NCBI RefSeq assembly: GCF_002754195.1
Contig: NZ_PEEU01000001.1
Span: 1,984,001-2,048,000, forward strand
DNA: 64,000 bases
Direction: 5' to 3'
Source: Flavobacterium sp. 9
Lineage (GTDB): Bacteria; Bacteroidota; Bacteroidia; Flavobacteriales; Flavobacteriaceae
In this document: in pieces, positions 60,327-64,000 of the stretch
Layout: each line of letters opens with the position of its first letter
Numbering within the stretch: the stretch's first letter is position 1
Notes under the pieces: generated by a model
What the model was told of the DNA's origin: nothing
The model's input: the letters and a program-made list of their open reading frames with translations, nothing else
The model's database searches: none
Translations under genes and position numbers: made by a program

Positions 60327-61847
60327 TTAAAGATCGTTAAAGACAATTTTAAAGCTTGTTCCCACTCCTACTTCACTTTCTACAGAAATACTTCCTTTCA
60401 TCGCTTCAATTTGATTTCTGGTAATATACAAGCCGATTCCTCGTGCTTCCTGATGTTTATGAAAAGTTTTATACATTCCGAATAATAAATCACCGTAAAC
60501 AGCCAAATCGATTCCTAAACCATTGTCTGTAATTTTTAATGATTTATAACCTTCAGGTTCGATCGAAAAATCAAAAACTATTATTGGATCGCGATCCGGA
60601 TGTGCATACTTTATAGCGTTTGTAGTAAAGTTTAACAAAACACTTTCCAGATAAGCAGGATTAAAATTAATTGTCAAATATTGAGGGACATTATTTACAA
60701 TCGTAACTTTAGTTTGTTTATCGTAACCTTTGATTGTCGAAATTGTTTTCTCGATGTATTCACAAAGCTTCAAAGGAACGACAGCAATATTAATATTACT
60801 CTGCGTTTTTACGATTTGTGTTAAATTAGAAATCGTATCATTTAAATCATTAGAAACTGTTCGCAAATGCTCCAACATTTCACTTACGGTTTCTTTATCA
60901 CCATCAGCATCAATAAAATCTAAAATCGACTTTATATTTCCTGCCTGCGTATTTAAATTATGTGAAACGATATGCGAAAAATTCAACAATCTACTATTTT
61001 GATCGCTGTACAATTTCATCGTTTTTATCAATTCTAATTCTTTTTCTTTTTGCAAAGAAACATCTGTATGAGTTCCAATTACACGTAATGGCTTACCATT
61101 TTCATCTCGTTTAATAACTTTTCCACGGTCTAAAATCCATTTATAATTTCCGCTCGAAGTCATTACACGATGATAGTTTTCGTAATAAGGGATCTTATTA
61201 TCAAAATGCTCTTGTATGTCCGAATAGTATTTGGGAAGATCATCCGGATGCACAATTTTATCCCATCGTTCCGGATCATCAAAAATATCTGCAGAATCAA
61301 GTTCCAATATTTTTAGTGACAAAGACGAATAGAAAACATTATTGGTAACCATATCCCAATCCCAAATTCCAGCTGTAGAAGCATCAAGTGCAAATTGAAA
61401 TCGTTCTTCTGAAATTCGCAGCTTTTCTTCTTTATCTTTTAATTCGGTAATATCCGAAACGTGTCCATAGAAACTAACTCTGCCATCATCAGATTGCTCC
61501 GTTTTTGCGGAAATCTTAAACCAGCGTAAACCTTTTTTTGGTAAAACAGCGCGAAATTCAATATCCCAGGGTTTTATTTCTTTACGCGCTTTAACTAAAG
61601 ATTGAAAAAATGCTTCACGATCCTGAAGAAAAACTCTTTCGTAAATAATAAACTTAATGTCGTTGTTGAATTCACTTGCCGTAAATTCAAAAATTTCATC
61701 AGCAGATTTACTAACTAGCGGAAAAGTATAATTGTTATCGGTGTCAACAACAAACTGAAATAACAAATCAGGCATCTCAGCAAACAATTTTTTGTAAAAA
61801 TTATTCACCTCTAAGCAATCCTCATTTTCATATAAATCAAAAACCAT
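60327..61847 (-). CDS. PAS-domain sensor histidine kinase
   Basis: The 506-residue cytoplasmic protein has two PAS domains (about 10-135 and 145-270: FQFALDASTAGIWDWDMVTN) and a histidine kinase part. The phospho-acceptor box is LLNFSHIVSHNLNTQAGNIK (about 290-310). The ATPase motifs are N (NFTTNAIKYAHPD), G1 (KITDNGLGID) and G2 (EARGIGLYITRNQIEAM). No membrane segments or receiver domain are seen, so it should sense a cytoplasmic signal such as redox or a ligand. No response regulator is adjacent. Confidence 0.9.
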   Translation of the reverse strand: MVFDLYENEDCLEVNNFYKKLFAEMPDLLFQFVVDTDNNYTFPLVSKSADEIFEFTASEFNNDIKFIIYERVFLQDREAFFQSLVKARKEIKPWDIEFRAVLPKKGLRWFKISAKTEQSDDGRVSFYGHVSDITELKDKEEKLRISEERFQFALDASTAGIWDWDMVTNNVFYSSLSLKILELDSADIFDDPERWDKIVHPDDLPKYYSDIQEHFDNKIPYYENYHRVMTSSGNYKWILDRGKVIKRDENGKPLRVIGTHTDVSLQKEKELELIKTMKLYSDQNSRLLNFSHIVSHNLNTQAGNIKSILDFIDADGDKETVSEMLEHLRTVSNDLNDTISNLTQIVKTQSNINIAVVPLKLCEYIEKTISTIKGYDKQTKVTIVNNVPQYLTINFNPAYLESVLLNFTTNAIKYAHPDRDPIIVFDFSIEPEGYKSLKITDNGLGIDLAVYGDLLFGMYKTFHKHQEARGIGLYITRNQIEAMKGSISVESEVGVGTSFKIVFNDL

Positions 61848-61991
61848 ATGCTACTTATTTTTACTTAAATTGAATGATCAATAACATTTAAAACAATAAA
61901 AGTGCCGTTTGTCGGTCTTATGTGCTTTTAGTAGAAAATAATATACAATATATTAATTTTTGCTTTAAAAATCAGGACTCTAGCCAAAAAA

Positions 61992-62888
61992 TTATTTTCT
62001 TGGATGAAAAGAATGCATTACTTCTTTTAAAAATCTCCTGTCTAAATGCACATAGATTTCTGTAGTTGTTATCGATTCGTGTCCCAACATTAATTGGATA
62101 GATCTTAAGTCAGCTCCATTTTCAAGTAAATGCGTCGCAAATGAATGTCGCAAAGTATGCGGACTAATACTTTTATGCAAACCTATTTTTACCGCCAAAT
62201 CTTTTATGATTGTAAATACCATTGCACGAGTAAGTTGATTACCTCTTCGGTTTAAAAACAAAGTATCTTCGCAACCTTTTTTAATATTCAGATTTACTCT
62301 GACTTCCTTTTGATAAATTTCTATGTATTTCTGGGTCAATTTACCAATAGGAACAAAACGTTCTTTATTCCCTTTTCCGGTAATTTTTATGAATCCTTCG
62401 TCAAAAAACAGATCTGAAATTTTAAGCGAAACCAACTCCGAAACCCGAAGTCCGCAACCGTATAAAGCTTCCAACATTGCTCGGTTTCGTTCTCCTTCAT
62501 TTTTACTTAAATCAATTGCAGCAATAAGTGCATCAATTTCAGTGACAGATAAAGTATCCGGTAATTTTCTGCCCGTTTTTGGAGTTTCAATTAATTCCAG
62601 CGGATTATCATTTCTATAATCTTCAAAAACCAGATAATTAAAAAAGCTTTTCAATCCCGAAATAATACGCGCTTGCGAACGCGGATTTACTTCCTTAGAA
62701 ACGGAATATATAAATTGCTGAACAGTTTCATCAGTAATTTTTAAAGGCGAAACTTCTATTTGATTTGTATCTAAAAAAAGACATAATCGCTCAATATCAA
62801 AACCATAGTTTTCGATTGTATTTTTAGACAAACCTCTTTCAATTCGCAAATACGATTGATAATCTTTTATGTATCGGTTCCAGTTCAT
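61992..62888 (-). CDS. xerD: tyrosine recombinase XerD
   Basis: The 298-residue recombinase has the N-terminal SAM-like domain (YQSYLRIERGLSKNTIENYG) and the catalytic residues Arg (YGCGLRVSELVSLKISDL), Lys (GKGNKERFVPI), His-x-x-Arg (SPHTLRHSFATHLLENG), His (LMLGHESITTTEIYVH) and Tyr. XerC/XerD resolve chromosome dimers at dif. I chose MNWNRY as the start because the sequence before it (MFYFVD) has no homologous counterpart. No dif-like site was recognised in the window. Confidence 0.95.
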   Translation of the reverse strand: MNWNRYIKDYQSYLRIERGLSKNTIENYGFDIERLCLFLDTNQIEVSPLKITDETVQQFIYSVSKEVNPRSQARIISGLKSFFNYLVFEDYRNDNPLELIETPKTGRKLPDTLSVTEIDALIAAIDLSKNEGERNRAMLEALYGCGLRVSELVSLKISDLFFDEGFIKITGKGNKERFVPIGKLTQKYIEIYQKEVRVNLNIKKGCEDTLFLNRRGNQLTRAMVFTIIKDLAVKIGLHKSISPHTLRHSFATHLLENGADLRSIQLMLGHESITTTEIYVHLDRRFLKEVMHSFHPRK

Positions 62889-62916
62889 ATCTACAAAGTA
62901 AAACATTTTTTGGGCA

Positions 62917-62950
62917 TAAAAAAACCTTCCTGATTAAGGGAAGGTTTTAA
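62917..62950 (-). terminator. terminator of the first beta-barrel gene
   Basis: AAACCTTCC-CTGATTAAG-GGAAGGTTT has T runs on the minus strand. The same sequence recurs at 63722-63754. Confidence 0.88.
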
Positions 62951-62969
62951 ATATTTTTCAATTAAAAAA

Positions 62970-63578
62970 CTAGAATTTATATCCTAGAGATAATGCAAAA
63001 ACACTGTTTTTCGCATTAACATTATCATCAAAGTCATCTCCAGCTACATTAGACAACCCCAAAGTATAACGAAGTCCAGCTGATAAATTTTCAGTAAAAT
63101 CGTATCCAGCTCCCAGATTCAATCCTAAATCAATAGTTTTATAATTATCCTTAATATCTCCCTCTTCTGAGTGTCCTAAAATTGTTGCCTCACCTTTAGC
63201 ACTCACTAAAATACCAATTTGCGGACCAGCCTCCAAATTAAATTTCTCAGCTACATAATACTTTGCCATTACCGGAACATTAATATATCCTAACTTAGTA
63301 TTCAATTCTGCTGGATAGACATTATTATTATATTCAAAATCACCCTTTTCTTTTACTCCTTGAGCAGAATACAAAACCTCTGGTTGAATAAAAAATTTAT
63401 CCGTAATTTTTATTTCTGCAAAGGCCCCTGCCTGAAATCCAACTTTAGAAGAAGCGTTTTCAACATCACCGGTTTGTGTACTAAGAGAAACTGCACCTTT
63501 TATTCCAAATTTCACTTCTTGAGCATTTGTAAAAGCAAATGCCATAACTGCCACAGCAGTCATAATAATTTTTTTCAT
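62970..63578 (-). CDS. outer-membrane beta-barrel (porin-family) protein
   Basis: The 202-residue protein has a signal peptide (IIMTAVAVMAFAFTNAQ) and an eight-strand-type barrel (EVKFGIKGAVSLSTQTG, KFFIQPEVLYSAQGVKEKGD, NLSAGLRYTLGLSNVAGDDF) ending in the aromatic FALSLGYKF. This is the OmpW/OprF-like PorT class common in Flavobacteria. The function is unknown. A paralogue follows directly upstream on the same strand. Confidence 0.88.
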   Translation of the reverse strand: MKKIIMTAVAVMAFAFTNAQEVKFGIKGAVSLSTQTGDVENASSKVGFQAGAFAEIKITDKFFIQPEVLYSAQGVKEKGDFEYNNNVYPAELNTKLGYINVPVMAKYYVAEKFNLEAGPQIGILVSAKGEATILGHSEEGDIKDNYKTIDLGLNLGAGYDFTENLSAGLRYTLGLSNVAGDDFDDNVNAKNSVFALSLGYKF

Positions 63579-63604
63579 TGTTTTATTTTTGGTTAATTAA
63601 TGGT

Positions 63605-63612
63605 CAAATATA
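63605..63612 (-). promoter_or_regulatory. Bacteroidota -7 box of the first beta-barrel gene
   Basis: The minus strand reads TATATTTG, 26 bases before the ATG at 63578, so this copy has its own promoter. Confidence 0.65.
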
Positions 63613-63721
63613 AAAATATACTTATTAAATAATTAGTTGTATTTTAACAAATAAAGCAGTAATTAGAGCCGTTATCTTACTAAATCCCATTCATTCACCA
63701 CTATCATCAACATAATACATA

Positions 63722-63754
63722 AAAAAACCTTCCTGATTAAGGGAAGGTTTTAAA
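63722..63754 (-). terminator. terminator of the second beta-barrel gene
   Basis: Same hairpin as 62917-62950, AACCTTCC-TGATTAAG-GGAAGGTT, with flanking A and T runs, placed just after the stop of the cut gene. Confidence 0.85.
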
Positions 63755-63770
63755 AATATTTTATCAAATA

Positions 63771-64000
63771 CTAGAATTTGTACGCCAAAGACAATGCAAA
63801 ATTACTGTTTTTAAAACTTGCATTATACAAATCAGGATATTGAGATTCATCAGAATTATCATTAACATCTGTTAAACCAATTGTGTAACGCACGCCTACA
63901 GAGATATCTTCTGTAAAATTATATCCACATCCTAAATTGAAACCAAAATCTGTTGATTTATAAAGATCACTAATGTCTTCGCCTCTGGCTTTTGCCGATA
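63771..64000 (-). CDS. outer-membrane beta-barrel protein, paralogue (N-terminus beyond window)
   Basis: Read leftward from the window edge, the C-terminal 76 residues run SAKARGEDISDLYKSTDFGF, GCGYNFTEDISVGVRYTIGL, DVNDNSDESQYPDLYNASFK and end ALSLAYKF before a TAG at 63771. They align along their length with the C-terminus of the neighbouring barrel (FALSLGYKF). The gene is partial, because its start and signal peptide lie to the right of the window. Confidence 0.85.
   Translation of the reverse strand, partial: SAKARGEDISDLYKSTDFGFNLGCGYNFTEDISVGVRYTIGLTDVNDNSDESQYPDLYNASFKNSNFALSLAYKF

Noticed and set aside
62888..62906. Earlier XerD start (MFYFVD...)
   Set aside because: The six extra residues are not seen in XerD proteins and no ribosome-binding context supports them. 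MNWNRY at 62888 is preferred.

Overview
The window reads as a chromosomal segment of a Flavobacterium-like member of the Bacteroidota. The evidence is the low GC content, the repeated Bacteroidota -7 promoter box TAnnTTTG upstream of many genes, Type B L31, a carbamoyl-phosphate synthase large subunit without its C-terminal regulatory domain, TonB-dependent receptors with carboxypeptidase-like N-termini, and two probable Bacteroidota-specific structured RNAs (6S-Flavo-like and Flavo-1-like). I saw no rRNA or tRNA gene, no prophage, no CRISPR array and no complete insertion sequence. Small palindromic and MITE-like repeats are frequent.

Layout. 1-1265: 5' part of rmuC (its 3' end lies outside the window). 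1452-5419: a lipoprotein, an ECF sigma factor translationally coupled to a membrane-anchored protein with an outer-membrane-type C-terminus, and a MepB-like protein. 5485-8514: small hypothetical proteins plus rluE-like and trmL RNA-modification genes. 8507-19473: a cobalamin locus. The uptake ABC genes (btuF, btuC, btuD-like) run leftward. Rightward run a CWC/DUF5522 protein, a four-helix-bundle gene, cobU, a bluB-cobT fusion, cobS and cobC, followed by a cobalamin riboswitch that leads into a BtuB-like receptor and a BtuG-like surface lipoprotein. 19588-23097: a TolC/HlyD/ABC-2 export operon. 23364-29634: a secreted Thr/Arg/Pro-repeat protein, a porin and DASS anion symporter pair, small enzymes, and a 580-bp gene-free repeat region that includes one Flavo-1-like element. 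29802-32966: rpmH and carB. 33122-40293: two S41 peptidases, a YiaA/B protein, an M57 metallopeptidase split by an in-frame stop, and a leftward sigma / putative anti-sigma / DUF4252 / DUF4252 operon. 40354-46265: an ABC-F protein, a PepSY-like protein, a GlmU-like protein, rpmE2, a DUF4199 protein and a glycosyltransferase. 46275-51845: a second Flavo-1-like element, phosphoglucomutase, a YhcG-type PDDEXK nuclease, an MsbA-like ABC exporter and a DUF2971 protein. 52146-57718: a lipoprotein with EF-hand-like loops and an M23 peptidase / TonB receptor / two-TM protein operon. 57899-60259: a ZapB-like coiled coil, zapA, a 6S-like RNA and rny. 60327-64000: a PAS histidine kinase, xerD, and two paralogous beta-barrel genes, the last cut by the window end.

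How it fits together. The cobalamin genes form a coherent salvage module. A TonB receptor with a surface lipoprotein captures corrinoid, BtuFCD-type proteins import it, CobU/CobT/CobS/CobC rebuild the nucleotide loop, and the fused BluB domain can supply the lower ligand dimethylbenzimidazole. Only the receptor/lipoprotein pair sits behind a visible B12 riboswitch. The most unusual points are the BluB-CobT fusion, the split M57 protease, the two Flavo-1-like elements with covarying hairpins, the sigma-linked fusion of an anti-sigma-like anchor to a barrel-like domain, and the many nested inverted repeats.
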